A stretch of 64,000 nucleotides of DNA from Brevibacillus borstelensis (GCF_003710865.1 NZ_RHHO01000037.1:62001-126000), one strand, 5' to 3'. Counted from the stretch's first letter, positions 9,101 through 17,475 are shown. A program made the numbers and translations. The notes: generated from the sequence alone by a model not told the origin.

Positions 9101-9655
9101 TTAAGCAGGGTAATAGATGATCATACTCATCCGTGTCATCGTTTCTCCGGTATTGCGGTAGGAATGCGGTCGATCGGCCTTGAATCGGATCGAATCACCG
9201 TTTTTCACCGTATATTCGATGTTGTTTACACATACAGTCACTTCCCCGTCAAAAACCGTTATAAATTCCTCAGTCCCGTCTCCGTGCGAATCCGACTGAA
9301 AGGAACCGCCTTTTTCGATTTCAACAGAATAAACTTCAAAGCGTTTATCCTCCTGGAAGGGAAAGTAGGGGTAAACGCGATACTTCCCATCGTCTTCAGA
9401 TAATGTTTGAACCTCGCTCCGCAAGACCACTTTCGTATCGGGTTGCGGATGATTGATGAGGGAAGTGAAGGAGATCTTCAAGCCATTTGCGATTTTCCAG
9501 ATCGTTGTAATCGTGGGGCTCGATTCGCCTCTTTCAATTTGACCGATCATTGTTTTGCTGACTCCAGTCAGTTCTCCGACCTTTTCAAGAGTCAGTTTCT
9601 TGCTTTCTCGGATGGCTTTTAAGTTTTTGGCAATGATCAGATTGATCTCTTCCAT
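9101..9655 (-). CDS. XRE-family transcriptional regulator with C-terminal cupin domain
   Basis: 184-residue regulator of the HTH-cupin type. Residues 7-62 form an XRE helix-turn-helix (KLTLEKVGELTGVSKTMIGQIERGESSPT) and residues 105-184 a cupin barrel with GTEEFITVFDGEVTV and RPHSYRNTG, which usually senses a small ligand. The start is the ATG at 9655, preceded by AAGGAG with a 7-base gap; an upstream GTG overlaps the ribosome site. It is divergent from a LysE exporter, an arrangement common for this family, and is expected to repress the exporter and itself through the repeats in the intergenic region. Confidence 0.88.
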   Translation of the reverse strand: MEEINLIIAKNLKAIRESKKLTLEKVGELTGVSKTMIGQIERGESSPTITTIWKIANGLKISFTSLINHPQPDTKVVLRSEVQTLSEDDGKYRVYPYFPFQEDKRFEVYSVEIEKGGSFQSDSHGDGTEEFITVFDGEVTVCVNNIEYTVKNGDSIRFKADRPHSYRNTGETMTRMSMIIYYPA

Positions 9656-9672
9656 ACACACACTCCTTATTT

Positions 9673-9739
9673 ACAATATGACGTCCAATTTGTACAATAT
9701 AAAGTAAACCGTTATAACGGTCTCTGTCGTCGTTATAAC
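9673..9739. promoter_or_regulatory. Candidate operator: two pairs of repeats, each spaced 21 bp
   Basis: Between the divergent regulator and LysE genes, ACAATAT occurs at 9673 and 9694, and the palindrome GTTATAAC occurs at 9711 and 9732 (the first inside the 12-bp perfect palindrome CCGTTATAACGG). Both pairs are exactly 21 bp apart, about two helical turns, which fits binding of the dimeric XRE-cupin regulator on one face of the DNA. Confidence 0.6.
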
Positions 9740-9763
9740 ACATTCGGTAAAGGAGGTTCCCAG

Positions 9764-10345
9764 ATGCCTTTCTTTTCATTATTGCTCTACGCTTTTGTTT
9801 CCAGCTTTACGCCAGGACCCAATAACATTATGGCAATGGTATTTGCCAATAAGTACGGTTTTAAGAAGACGCTGCGGTTTTGTTTCGGAGTTGGTTCAGG
9901 CTTTTTCATCATTATGTTACTGTGCAGTTACTTTGATCTCCTGCTGAAAAGCTTCATTCCGAAAATGGAATGGATCATGACGGTTTTAGGCGCAATCTAC
10001 ATGGTGTATTTGGCTTTTAAATTGATTATCAGCAAACAGCATGAAAATGACAATAATGGGGACCAAAACAGCTTTATAACAGGCATGCTCTTACAATTCG
10101 TCAATCCAAAAGCTATCTTGTACGGCATTACGATCGTTTCAACCTTCATTCTCCCGTATCACACTTCGAATCTCAGCTTGATCGGGTATTCCTTTTTTCT
10201 GGCGGTCATTGGTTTTATGGGTACGATCAGTTGGAGTGTGTTTGGTTCCGTTTTTCAAAGGTTCTTATCCAAGTACAGGAATCAGTTTCAGGTAGTTATG
10301 GCATTGTTATTGGTATTTACCGCTATTTCGATCCTTGTGCATTAA
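9764..10345 (+). CDS. LysE/RhtB-family amino acid exporter
   Basis: 193-residue inner-membrane exporter of the LysE/RhtB superfamily, which expels amino acids or related small molecules. The family signature SSFTPGPNNIMAM is at residues 14-26, and about six hydrophobic segments follow, with the conserved LLQFVNPKAILYG at residues 108-120. AAAGGAGG (9749-9756) precedes ATG 9764. It is divergent from the XRE-cupin gene, which probably controls it. The exported substrate cannot be read from the sequence. Confidence 0.9.
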   Translation: MPFFSLLLYAFVSSFTPGPNNIMAMVFANKYGFKKTLRFCFGVGSGFFIIMLLCSYFDLLLKSFIPKMEWIMTVLGAIYMVYLAFKLIISKQHENDNNGDQNSFITGMLLQFVNPKAILYGITIVSTFILPYHTSNLSLIGYSFFLAVIGFMGTISWSVFGSVFQRFLSKYRNQFQVVMALLLVFTAISILVH

Positions 10346-10370
10346 AGAAAAGAAAGAGAATTGATTCCAA

Positions 10371-10399
10371 AGAAAAAGGGACAGCTCTTCAGCTATCCC
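10371..10399 (-). terminator. Rho-independent terminator for the LysM-NlpC/P60 gene
   Basis: On the minus strand GGGATAGCT-GAAG-AGCTGTCCC is followed by CTTTTTC. It lies about 85 bp past the stop of the minus-strand hydrolase and converges on the LysE gene. Confidence 0.75.
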
Positions 10400-10482
10400 A
10401 AAAGGTGACTTACAGTTGGCCCACGAACGATGCCTAGCACGCTTGGAAGCTTTTCGATTCTTCCAGGCGGGCAGCTATCCTT

Positions 10483-11406
10483 CTACTCATCAGAGTAACG
10501 TTTGACCCCGAAGAACGGATAGAGCTTATGCATATTCGACAGCTTTTCGTAGCGGACGTCGTCGCCATTGGCATGAACGATCAGATCGTCGCCGAGATAA
10601 ATGGCTACGTGGGATACGCGGCCTCTTCCCATGGTGTCGTAGAAGACGAGGTCACCAGGTAGAGCATCATCCAGTGAGACTGCCTGTCCGCCTTGAAATT
10701 GTTCTTCGGAGGTGCGAGGCAGGGTGATTCCCAGCTCTTTGAATACATAGGAAGTAAATCCGCTGCAGTCAAATCCGCTCGTCGTCGTTCCGCCCAATAC
10801 GTAAGGGGTGTTCAACAGCGGTTCGAATGCTCGATACAACTCTTTGGTTGAGAATGAGCTTTTCTTGCGCTTTTTCGATTCTTCTTTAGAAGAGGATTCG
10901 GAAGAGGAGGACACCTCATCCAAATAATCGGTCGCAACAAATGATTCGTCTTGACCAAACGAAATCTTGGTCCATTCCGCTCCAGGGTCCAGGACATCTA
11001 CGACCGCGCCCATTGGAAGCTTTCCGATCACTTCTGAATCGAGTGTAGGGGACTTGCGGACATTTACGATGTCACCGGTAATCCGTGCTTTTATCCCGGC
11101 CCGAATGCTAGATGACTTCCCTTGGGAAACGATATCGGCAGGAGCTTCGTTTACCGCCGACTCAGCAGCCGCATAAACAGGGGGAGTCGCTGTACCCGGC
11201 AAGGAAAGGCTTTGACCGATCGACAGCCGATCAGATGACAACTGATTTACTTGCATCAACTCTTGAACCGTTGTCTGATTCTCCCTGGCGATTTTCATCA
11301 GTGTGTCGCCCGCTTGAACCACATACACAGGGGAAGAAGCGTGGGCAGTCACTGGCATGAATGCGCAAACGGAGAGGATGGCGAGTATTCGTGTCGTTTT
11401 TTTCAT
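10483..11406 (-). CDS. Secreted LysM-SH3-NlpC/P60 peptidoglycan endopeptidase
   Basis: 307-residue cell-wall hydrolase. Residues 1-23 are a signal peptide ending in HAS. Residues 27-70 form one LysM domain (VYVVQAGDTLMKIARENQ) that binds peptidoglycan. Residues 102-162 form an SH3b domain, a Ser/Glu/Lys-rich linker covers 163-180, and residues 185-307 are the NlpC/P60 Cys peptidase with catalytic FDCSGF and SHVAIYLGDD plus IVHAN. This resembles the DL-endopeptidases that cut between D-Glu and meso-DAP in stem peptides. All catalytic residues are present. It is a single-gene unit transcribed away from the tRNA cluster. Confidence 0.92.
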   Translation of the reverse strand: MKKTTRILAILSVCAFMPVTAHASSPVYVVQAGDTLMKIARENQTTVQELMQVNQLSSDRLSIGQSLSLPGTATPPVYAAAESAVNEAPADIVSQGKSSSIRAGIKARITGDIVNVRKSPTLDSEVIGKLPMGAVVDVLDPGAEWTKISFGQDESFVATDYLDEVSSSSESSSKEESKKRKKSSFSTKELYRAFEPLLNTPYVLGGTTTSGFDCSGFTSYVFKELGITLPRTSEEQFQGGQAVSLDDALPGDLVFYDTMGRGRVSHVAIYLGDDLIVHANGDDVRYEKLSNMHKLYPFFGVKRYSDE

Positions 11407-11518
11407 AGAAGATCGTCTCCATTTTCTACATGATTCCGCATTGTGCTACATTAAATTGTAGCGAAAAATGGCTGGTAAATCTATGAAAACTTTTTTTGAA
11501 AAATCATAGAAATAGTTC

Positions 11519-11547
11519 TTGTTTTCTTTTTGAGGACATGCTATATT
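11519..11547 (+). promoter_or_regulatory. Sigma-A promoter of the tRNA cluster
   Basis: TTGTTT (11519-11524) and TATATT (11542-11547) are separated by exactly 17 bp, about 40 bp before tRNA-Asp. Confidence 0.7.
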
Positions 11548-11587
11548 ACAAGAGTCGCCGCTAGAAAGCGCGGTGCCATCGGAAAAT

Positions 11588-11664
11588 GGAGCTGTGGTGA
11601 AGTTGGAGTTCACGCCGGTCTGTCACACCGGAGGTCGCGGGTTCGAGTCCCGTCAGCTCCGCCA
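11588..11664 (+). tRNA. tRNA-Asp (GTC)
   Basis: Cloverleaf with a GGAGCTG/CAGCTCC acceptor stem, anticodon loop CTGTCAC (anticodon GTC), the T-loop GGTTCGAGTCC, and an encoded CCA end. Confidence 0.96.
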
Positions 11665-11726
11665 TTTTTACGAAGAAGCAACGAGTCTCTCGCCCGTAAA
11701 CGGGTTCACCCTTTCAGCATGGACGT

Positions 11727-11802
11727 GCCGGTGTAGCTCAATTGGTAGAGCACCTGACTTGTAATCAGGGGGTTGTGGGTTCAAGTCCTATCGCCGGCAC
11801 CA
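11727..11802 (+). tRNA. tRNA-Thr (TGT)
   Basis: Acceptor stem GCCGGTG/CGCCGGC-type pairing, anticodon loop CTTGTAA between CCTGA and TCAGG (anticodon TGT), T-loop GGTTCAAGTCC, encoded CCA. Confidence 0.96.
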
Positions 11803-11817
11803 CTTTACAACTTAATA

Positions 11818-11905
11818 GCTTGCGGTCGTGGCGGAATTGGCAGACGCGCTAGATTCAGGTTCTAGTGGTGGCAACACCGTGGAGGTTCAAGTCCTCTCGA
11901 CCGCA
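11818..11905 (+). repeat. Perfect 88-bp direct repeat, copy 1 (tRNA-Leu)
   Basis: Identical base for base to 13856-13943. It consists of GCTT plus the whole tRNA-Leu body up to the discriminator base. The flanks differ: copy 1 continues with TCA, copy 2 with CCA. Confidence 0.95.
11822..11905 (+). tRNA. tRNA-Leu (CAG), copy without encoded CCA
   Basis: Long-variable-arm tRNA with anticodon loop TTCAGGT between CTAGA and TCTAG (anticodon CAG). The 3' end is followed by TCA in place of CCA, unlike the two tRNAs before it and unlike the second copy at 13860, so CCA would have to be added by nucleotidyltransferase. Confidence 0.93.
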
Positions 11906-11922
11906 TCAACCAAGTAATGAAG

Positions 11923-11962
11923 AGCTCTTGAATTTGTCCTATGGACGATTCAGGAGCTTTTT
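11923..11962 (+). terminator. Terminator after the tRNA cluster
   Basis: AGCTCTTGAAT pairs with ATTCAGGAGCT (one G-U pair), followed by TTTTT. Confidence 0.85.
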
Positions 11963-12223
11963 GCATATGCGGGATTGATACGGGAACCCGTTTTGCCCTG
12001 CTCCTCGCAGAGACTACTAGCAGAGTACGGACCAAGTATGTTATTGCAAATTGGAGTCGAACTGTATATTATGGATATTGCGGGTCTGTAATAGTTATTA
12101 TATGAAGTAGGGAGGAGGGGAAACATGCAGTTGCAAATAAGCATTGCAATCTCGATGCAGACAAGAAGCGATAAGCTTTTTGCATCTTAATTACGGATAT
12201 TATAAATCCATAAAGGAGTGTTA
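11963..12223. other. Non-coding stretch before the flavin oxidoreductase
   Basis: I see no gene. A/T-rich elements with -10 character (TATTAT, TTATAT) and an imperfect palindrome GGAT-ATTATAA-ATCC (about 12195-12209) lie just before the ribosome site and could be an operator, but no regulator gene is adjacent. Confidence 0.3.
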
Positions 12224-13144
12224 ATGGTGGGAAAACAACTGCTTGATGTAGCGATTATTGGCGGAGGTCCGGCTGGGTTGAATGCTGCCCTCATGCTTGG
12301 GAGAGCGAGAAAAAATGTGGCGGTGATCGATGAAGGCCATCCCCGCAATGCGGTGACTCGCGAGACCCACGGGTTTCTTACCCGTGACGGAATAAGTCCA
12401 GGTGAATTTCGGCGAATTGCGAAGGAGGAGATAAGCGCCTATCCGTCCGTGTCTTTCGTGGCGGATACGGCCGTTTCGATCACGGGATCAGATGGACATT
12501 TTCAAATTATGACAGAGCAAGGTAAGACTTTTGAAAGCAGAAAGGTGCTGTTTGCCATAGGAATGAAGGATCGGCCGCTGGACATTCCTGGACTAGCGGA
12601 AGTTTACGGAAAAAGCGCCTTCGTTTGCCCGTATTGCGATGGCTGGGAATTAAGCGACCAGCCGCTAGTCATCATTAACAAGGGGGCAGAGCTTATGCAC
12701 TTCGCTCCATTGATTTCCGGATGGACGAATCGTTTTGCCATCTGCACGAACGGCCCCGATGAGCTGACGGATGCACAGCGCGAAGAGCTAAAGCGACATC
12801 AAGTCCCCCTATTTGACTCGCCGATTCAATCCATTGACTCCAGCGAAGGAATCGTCCGTCAAGTGGTTCTCGAAGACGGGACAACCATTCCGTGCAGGGG
12901 GATCTTTTTTAAACCGGTGCTGGTCGCGGGATCGGAGCTGCCGCGAACGATCGGATGCCGCATCACGGAAGCGGGAACGGTCGTTGTCGACGAGTTCGGG
13001 AAAACGAATGTCCCGGGCGTCTATAGCGCCGGAGATGCGGCATCGCGGCTCTATCAGGCGATTGCTGCAGCTTCTATGGGCGCATTTGTCGCTGCGGCCA
13101 TCAATAATGAATTGAATATGGAGGCTTGGAGGAGAAACGGCTGA
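12224..13144 (+). CDS. Thioredoxin-reductase-like NAD(P)/FAD oxidoreductase
   Basis: About 306-residue two-dinucleotide-fold flavoprotein of the thioredoxin reductase superfamily. The FAD motif GGGPAGLNAALMLGRA is at the N-terminus, the redox motif CPYCDGWE near residues 133-140, and the C-terminal FAD motif GVYSAGDAAS near 265. The NADPH-binding GxGxxA region is replaced by VIINKGAELMHFA, so the pyridine-nucleotide site looks weak; some family members act as dithiol oxidases. AAAGGAG (12212-12218) favours ATG 12224 or GTG 12227. It sits between the two tRNA-Leu copies, beside a broken MFS pump, suggesting horizontally acquired cargo. Confidence 0.8.
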   Translation: MVGKQLLDVAIIGGGPAGLNAALMLGRARKNVAVIDEGHPRNAVTRETHGFLTRDGISPGEFRRIAKEEISAYPSVSFVADTAVSITGSDGHFQIMTEQGKTFESRKVLFAIGMKDRPLDIPGLAEVYGKSAFVCPYCDGWELSDQPLVIINKGAELMHFAPLISGWTNRFAICTNGPDELTDAQREELKRHQVPLFDSPIQSIDSSEGIVRQVVLEDGTTIPCRGIFFKPVLVAGSELPRTIGCRITEAGTVVVDEFGKTNVPGVYSAGDAASRLYQAIAAASMGAFVAAAINNELNMEAWRRNG

Positions 13145-13150
13145 AGTTTC

Positions 13151-13722
13151 TTGCGGCAGATTTCGTCAGGTATTCAGGTACGAGGGGAGTTTCCAAAGAA
13201 AAAGTTGACGGTAGATATTTTACCTGCGTTAAATGGTCCTTATTTTGCCGGGCTTTTAGATGAGTTTCTGTCTTGGCGATTCGTTTTTTGGCTGGTGCTT
13301 CCTTTCATTGGCTTGTCTGTAGTGCTGACGATTCCCGCATTTCGCAAATTTTCGGTGAGAGAAGAAAGCGGCCTCCAACAACGGCCGCAAAGAAGGATAT
13401 GTGGTGCTCCTGGCCGATGGAACGTGTTTGCTGTTGACTGGACGCGGTTTTATAACCGATTGGAGAGGGATGGCGCTTGCAGCAAGTGGGAGTGCTGATC
13501 ATGATACAGCCCTTGCGAAAGCTGCTCCCCGAGGGTACTTTCCGTGCAAGGAGAGGCATGCCCGCGACCATTGGCTCAAGTGGGTTGTTTGTCGCTTGCT
13601 ATCATGTCACTGAAAGTAACGTTGCATTGGGTTTGTTGACAGGAATATTGCTGGGATTGTCTTTGCGATTGCTTTTTGTTCTCTTGAGCTTTGCGATTTC
13701 CTTTCACATCAAACAAAGGTGA
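13151..13722 (+). pseudogene. Decayed MFS drug-efflux pump (DHA2-like)
   Basis: Fragments of a 14-helix MFS transporter are spread over three frames. Frame of 13151 gives GPYFAGLLDEFLSWRFVFWL, matching the GG-(x)-SWRWIFWINLP region of DHA2-type pumps. The frame of 13477 gives LLPEGTFRARRGMPATIG and a hydrophobic LLTGILLGLSLRLLFVLLS. The N-terminal helices, most of the middle and the C-terminus are missing, so several deletions and frameshifts have happened. It lies directly after the flavin oxidoreductase, which looks intact. Confidence 0.6.
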
Positions 13723-13855
13723 AGACTAACGAGCCGGAGTCCTCCATATGATCTGGATGGAACAGTCCCCCTGCAAAGCGGCAACGGGGTGCCTTTCCCA
13801 TTTTCCCAAAGTCCGCTTTACATCTCCATCGTCTGCGAATATAATAATTCTTGTC

Positions 13856-13943
13856 GCTTGCGGTCGTGGCGGAATTGGCAGACGCGCTAGATTCAGGTTC
13901 TAGTGGTGGCAACACCGTGGAGGTTCAAGTCCTCTCGACCGCA
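13856..13943 (+). repeat. Perfect 88-bp direct repeat, copy 2 (tRNA-Leu)
   Basis: Identical to 11818-11905; together they bracket 1,950 bp containing the oxidoreductase and the MFS remnant. Confidence 0.95.
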
Positions 13944-13946
13944 CCA
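13860..13946 (+). tRNA. tRNA-Leu (CAG), second copy with encoded CCA
   Basis: Same body as the copy at 11822 (anticodon CAG) but ending in an encoded CCA, as the other tRNAs here do. This suggests that this copy has the ancestral 3' end. Confidence 0.96.
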
Positions 13947-13961
13947 TATGTAAACATAGGG

Positions 13962-13992
13962 CCCTTCAGATTCTTCTGAAGGGTCTTTTTTT
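13962..13992 (+). terminator. Terminator after the second tRNA-Leu
   Basis: CCCTTCAGA pairs with TCTGAAGGG, followed by a T run. Confidence 0.88.
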
Positions 13993-14003
13993 GTCTGAAT
14001 ATA

Positions 14004-14032
14004 TTGCTGAGAGGGAAAGGGAAATATACGAT
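14004..14032 (+). promoter_or_regulatory. Possible sigma-A promoter for the phosphotransferase gene
   Basis: TTGCTG (14004-14009) and TACGAT (14027-14032) with a 17-bp spacer, 140 bp before the start codon. Confidence 0.4.
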
Positions 14033-14173
14033 AAAATAACAATTGTAGATATCGTAACCGGAGGCTTAAAATAAACCATTTGTCATTGATTATCGATCAG
14101 CTGTAGATCTATTGCACAAGACTCAGCTTGGTGGACCCATCCACTGGAAACTACAAATGAATAGAGGGCTACT

Positions 14174-15115
14174 ATGGACGAGATAAAAATAATCCTAAGA
14201 GAGCAGTATGGTATCGATTGCAAAAATGTTTCGCCGCAGCAGGGGGGATGGTCAGCGCTGGCCTACAAAGTGCTTGATGACCGGTGTACTTATTTCCTGA
14301 AGGTTTATGAAAAAAACAGAGCATCTACCTCCAAGTGGACAGCTCTCATTGATACGTACATGCCTGTCACCGTTTGGCTCCAGCAAAATAGCGGCTTGAA
14401 GGGGAAAATTCCTGTGCCGCTATTCACAACAAATGGCGATTATAAATACGAAAGTAAAGATGCCATCTATCTTCTTTTTCAATATATTGACGGAGAAACG
14501 ATTGGCAATCGTGAGTTAAGCAGGGAGCAGGTTTGTCAGCTCGCGGAAATCGTTGCGGAGCTCCATTGGTATGGGGGAGAAATCCCTGTTCAAACAGAAG
14601 GACTCCGGGAAGTTTTTGAGGTTCCGTTTTTGCAGGAGCTGAGGAACGCATTGGATCACGATTGGAACAAGCTGTCAACGGATGTTGTGAAAATGATCGA
14701 ACCAAAGATGGAACGTATCAAGAGCCTGTCCGATAGCATTCGCAGGCTGTCTGCAAGGTTGAAAAACAGTCATCCCAAACTGGCTCTATGCCATACCGAT
14801 ATCCACAATTGGAATTTGATGCTGGCCGAAGAGAAGCTGATTCTGATTGACTGGGAAGGACTTACAGTGGCTCCCGTAGAAGCCGATCTGATGTTCCTGG
14901 TTGATCATCCGCATTTCGACACATTTTTAAGCGTCTATCGGAAACGCCATAAAGACTATTCCTTTAACCCCGATGCCCTCCAGTTTTATCAGGAGAAACG
15001 GAAATTGGAAGACATGTGGGAATTTGTTCAGCAGCTTTTATTCGATGAGCAGGATGCCGGGGAGAGAGCCGCAACGATCAGCTTGTTGGCGAAAGAGTTA
15101 AAAACGCTCGTTTAG
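14174..15115 (+). CDS. Aminoglycoside-phosphotransferase-family kinase
   Basis: 313-residue protein of the APH/choline kinase fold. The Brenner loop CHTDIHNWN (about residues 209-217) supplies the catalytic Asp and the metal-binding Asn, and LILIDWEG (about 225-232) the second metal Asp. The N-lobe has GGWSALAYKV and YFLKVYE with the ATP-binding Lys. The layout resembles spectinomycin phosphotransferase APH(9)-like enzymes, but many such chromosomal kinases act on other small hydroxylated compounds, so resistance should not be assumed. Only a weak ribosome site (AGAGGG) precedes ATG 14174. It stands alone and ends at a strong terminator. Confidence 0.85.
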   Translation: MDEIKIILREQYGIDCKNVSPQQGGWSALAYKVLDDRCTYFLKVYEKNRASTSKWTALIDTYMPVTVWLQQNSGLKGKIPVPLFTTNGDYKYESKDAIYLLFQYIDGETIGNRELSREQVCQLAEIVAELHWYGGEIPVQTEGLREVFEVPFLQELRNALDHDWNKLSTDVVKMIEPKMERIKSLSDSIRRLSARLKNSHPKLALCHTDIHNWNLMLAEEKLILIDWEGLTVAPVEADLMFLVDHPHFDTFLSVYRKRHKDYSFNPDALQFYQEKRKLEDMWEFVQQLLFDEQDAGERAATISLLAKELKTLV

Positions 15116-15291
15116 ATCATATAAGTGCTGCGATAGCCGTTTCGGTGGTAGAAGGAGCAGGAAGGAACTGTGAGGGACTTTGGCAATTTGAGTGCTTTTG
15201 TGTTGAGACTGGCCGTTTCCATGGGCTTAAAGCATGCCTATAAACCTGTTTTAAGACTGAAGCACACGATATAGCGCACTGGAATAACGGA

Positions 15292-15337
15292 AACAGAGCG
15301 GCTGCAGCAGGGTGAAAGCAGCCGCTCTGTTCTTTTG
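15292..15337. terminator. Strong, probably two-way terminator
   Basis: AACAGAGCGGCTGC (15292-15305) pairs perfectly with GCAGCCGCTCTGTT (15318-15331), followed by CTTTTGTT. It separates the phosphotransferase from the convergent sensor kinase gene. Nothing else is seen in 15116-15370. Confidence 0.88.
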
Positions 15338-15370
15338 TTAGCGTGAAAGGACATGCACGGGGCAAAAAAA

Positions 15371-16762
15371 TCAAGAGTCTGCCATGACCGGAAGCTCGAT
15401 CTCGGCTCGCAGCCCTTTCCCCGTATCGCTCGTCAGGATCAGCCTTCCCTGATGGGCTTTGGCAATCCGCGCGACCATCGGGAGGCCGAGTCCGTGGCCG
15501 TTCTGTACAGGGCTCTTTCTCTTGGTCGAGTACGGCAGCTCCAGCAAATCGGCAAGCTCGCTTTGCGGTATTCCTTTTCCGTTATCCGTGACGGTGAAGC
15601 GGCACGTTTTTTTGTCGGGGGAACGCATGATTTGCAAAAGAATCTGGCAGCCCTCTCGATTGTGAAGCATGCTATTTTGCAGAAGGTTGGCAATCGCCCG
15701 CTGCAGCAGTCTTTCATCACCATTGACCTTGATGTTCTCATCCTCGACAGCCAGTTGCAGGGAGAATCTCTCACCGACATCATGGTTGTTGAGAAAGTCT
15801 GATACGGCCTGCCGGGCAAGCACCGGCAGCCTTACAGCCTTCCAGCTTACCGGCTGCATCTCGTACTCAAGCATGGAGACCAAATGGAGATCGCTGACAA
15901 GGGAACGAAGCTTTTCCCCCTGCCGCCGGATAATCGCGGCTTTTTTCCGTTGTTCATCCGGCAAGGTCTCGCTTTCCTCCAGTTGACTGGCATACCCAAG
16001 CACCATGGAAAGCGGTGTCCGGATGTCATGAGAGATACCGGCAATCCAGTTGAATCGCGCCTCATCTCTTGCTTTCAGCTTTGCGTTCTTTTCTTGCAGC
16101 AGCGCCGAAGTGTGATTGATGCTCTTTGCCAGGCTGCGCAGCAATCCCTTCGGCTCGACATGGGCAGGCTGCTCGTGGGCGAGACCGTGAATGCCGTCGA
16201 TCAGCGGGGTTATGGATTTAATCAGGAGGGTGCCGATGACAAGCGACAGCAGCAGGGCGAGGGCAATGTTCCCGAAGATCATGCCGACCAGCCGGAGGGG
16301 AACGCTGCTGATCCAGTCAAGCGGAAAACTGAATTGGTATTTTGCCACGCTGTCCTTTGGATACCCGACAACGACAAGGCCATCGGGATGCTCCCAGATG
16401 AAAACGGGATAATCCATAACGTAATGCCGGGAGAGCTTTGCCACATCCGTTAGCGAATAGGCACGGGGCAATTCATCCGGCAGCTTAAAGCCCCATGCCA
16501 CCTGTCCCTGCTTGTCGATGAGCATGGCCCAAGCATTGTGCTGCACAAGCAATTTTTCCGCCCTTTCAGCGAGCGCATAGCTGCCGCTGCTTCCATGAAG
16601 TCCCTCTGAAGCCCCGCGTACGACATCCTCAGGCGTTTTTCCAACGTTCATTCCATTAAAAAACCATGTCCCGAGCACTACGTAATTCAGGATGAGCAGA
16701 AACACCGAAATAAGGATGGTTGAGATTACGAAACGCCGCAAAATATGAATGGCCCCGTTCAT
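15371..16762 (-). CDS. Sensor histidine kinase of an antimicrobial-peptide-type two-component system
   Basis: 463-residue membrane kinase. Two membrane segments (about residues 8-32 and 165-187) enclose a 130-residue extracytoplasmic sensor region. The dimerisation/phosphoacceptor motif is GISHDIRTPLSMVLGYASQLEES (His near 245), followed by an ATPase domain with NLLQNSMLHN, DNGKGIP and GHGLGLPMV. It lacks a recognisable HAMP domain in its short linker. It overlaps the regulator gene by an ATGA junction and is divergent from a LanFEG-type ABC transporter, the arrangement of SpaK, NisK and CprK-like systems that sense lantibiotics or cationic peptides. Confidence 0.88.
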   Translation of the reverse strand: MNGAIHILRRFVISTILISVFLLILNYVVLGTWFFNGMNVGKTPEDVVRGASEGLHGSSGSYALAERAEKLLVQHNAWAMLIDKQGQVAWGFKLPDELPRAYSLTDVAKLSRHYVMDYPVFIWEHPDGLVVVGYPKDSVAKYQFSFPLDWISSVPLRLVGMIFGNIALALLLSLVIGTLLIKSITPLIDGIHGLAHEQPAHVEPKGLLRSLAKSINHTSALLQEKNAKLKARDEARFNWIAGISHDIRTPLSMVLGYASQLEESETLPDEQRKKAAIIRRQGEKLRSLVSDLHLVSMLEYEMQPVSWKAVRLPVLARQAVSDFLNNHDVGERFSLQLAVEDENIKVNGDERLLQRAIANLLQNSMLHNREGCQILLQIMRSPDKKTCRFTVTDNGKGIPQSELADLLELPYSTKRKSPVQNGHGLGLPMVARIAKAHQGRLILTSDTGKGLRAEIELPVMADS

Positions 16763-17475
16763 GCCCGATCCTCGCTTGCCATCAGCTTGTAGCCCAGCCC
16801 TCTTACAGTCAGCAGGTGTTCAGGGGAGGAGGGATCCGACTCGATTTTTTCCCGGATGCGCCGGATGTGAACCATGAGGGTATTTTCGTATCCAAAGCTG
16901 TCGTCACCCCATACCGCGTTGCACAAAGCGTCGCTTGTGACGATGCGCCCGCGGTTTTCATACAGCTTTTTCAGCAGGGCATGCTCCTTGGCGGTCAACG
17001 GCTGTTCTCCGCTCGCGCTGCGTACCACGCCCCCTTCCAAATCGACAGTAAAGCTCCCCAGCGCAAAAACAGGCAGCCGCTCCTGCTTTGGCGGAGCGTA
17101 CACGCGCCGCAATATGGCTCCCAGGCGCAGCATAAGCTCGCGAGGCAAAAACGGCTTGACAATGTAATCGTCGGCGCCGAGGCCAAGCCCGAGGATCCGG
17201 TCTTCATCCTTGTTTCTGGCCGAAAGAAAGAGCACAGGTATGTCTGAAATTCTGCGCAGGGAAGAAAACAGGGAAAAGCCGTCCCCATCCGGCAGCATGA
17301 CATCCAAAATGGCAATGTCCGGCTTGTCCGACAGGCAGACCTCGATCGCCTCGCTGCAGCTTGCCGTATGGAATATCCGAAAAAAGCCTTCCTTTCGCAA
17401 AAAACTGTCGATCATCTCGCGTATTTCATGCTCATCATCCACGATGAGCACTTTCTTTTGCTTGATCTGGTCCAT
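16759..17475 (-). CDS. OmpR-family response regulator
   Basis: 238-residue regulator: receiver domain with VDDEHEIRE, phosphoacceptor IAILDVMLPDGDG, switch Ser in FLSARN and Lys in VKPFLPREL, then a winged-helix domain with TAKEHALLKKL and HIRRIREKIE. Expected to activate the divergent ABC transporter operon in response to the kinase. The pair of TAAGGT direct repeats in the intergenic region is the natural candidate binding site. All receiver residues are intact. Confidence 0.92.
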   Translation of the reverse strand: MDQIKQKKVLIVDDEHEIREMIDSFLRKEGFFRIFHTASCSEAIEVCLSDKPDIAILDVMLPDGDGFSLFSSLRRISDIPVLFLSARNKDEDRILGLGLGADDYIVKPFLPRELMLRLGAILRRVYAPPKQERLPVFALGSFTVDLEGGVVRSASGEQPLTAKEHALLKKLYENRGRIVTSDALCNAVWGDDSFGYENTLMVHIRRIREKIESDPSSPEHLLTVRGLGYKLMASEDRA

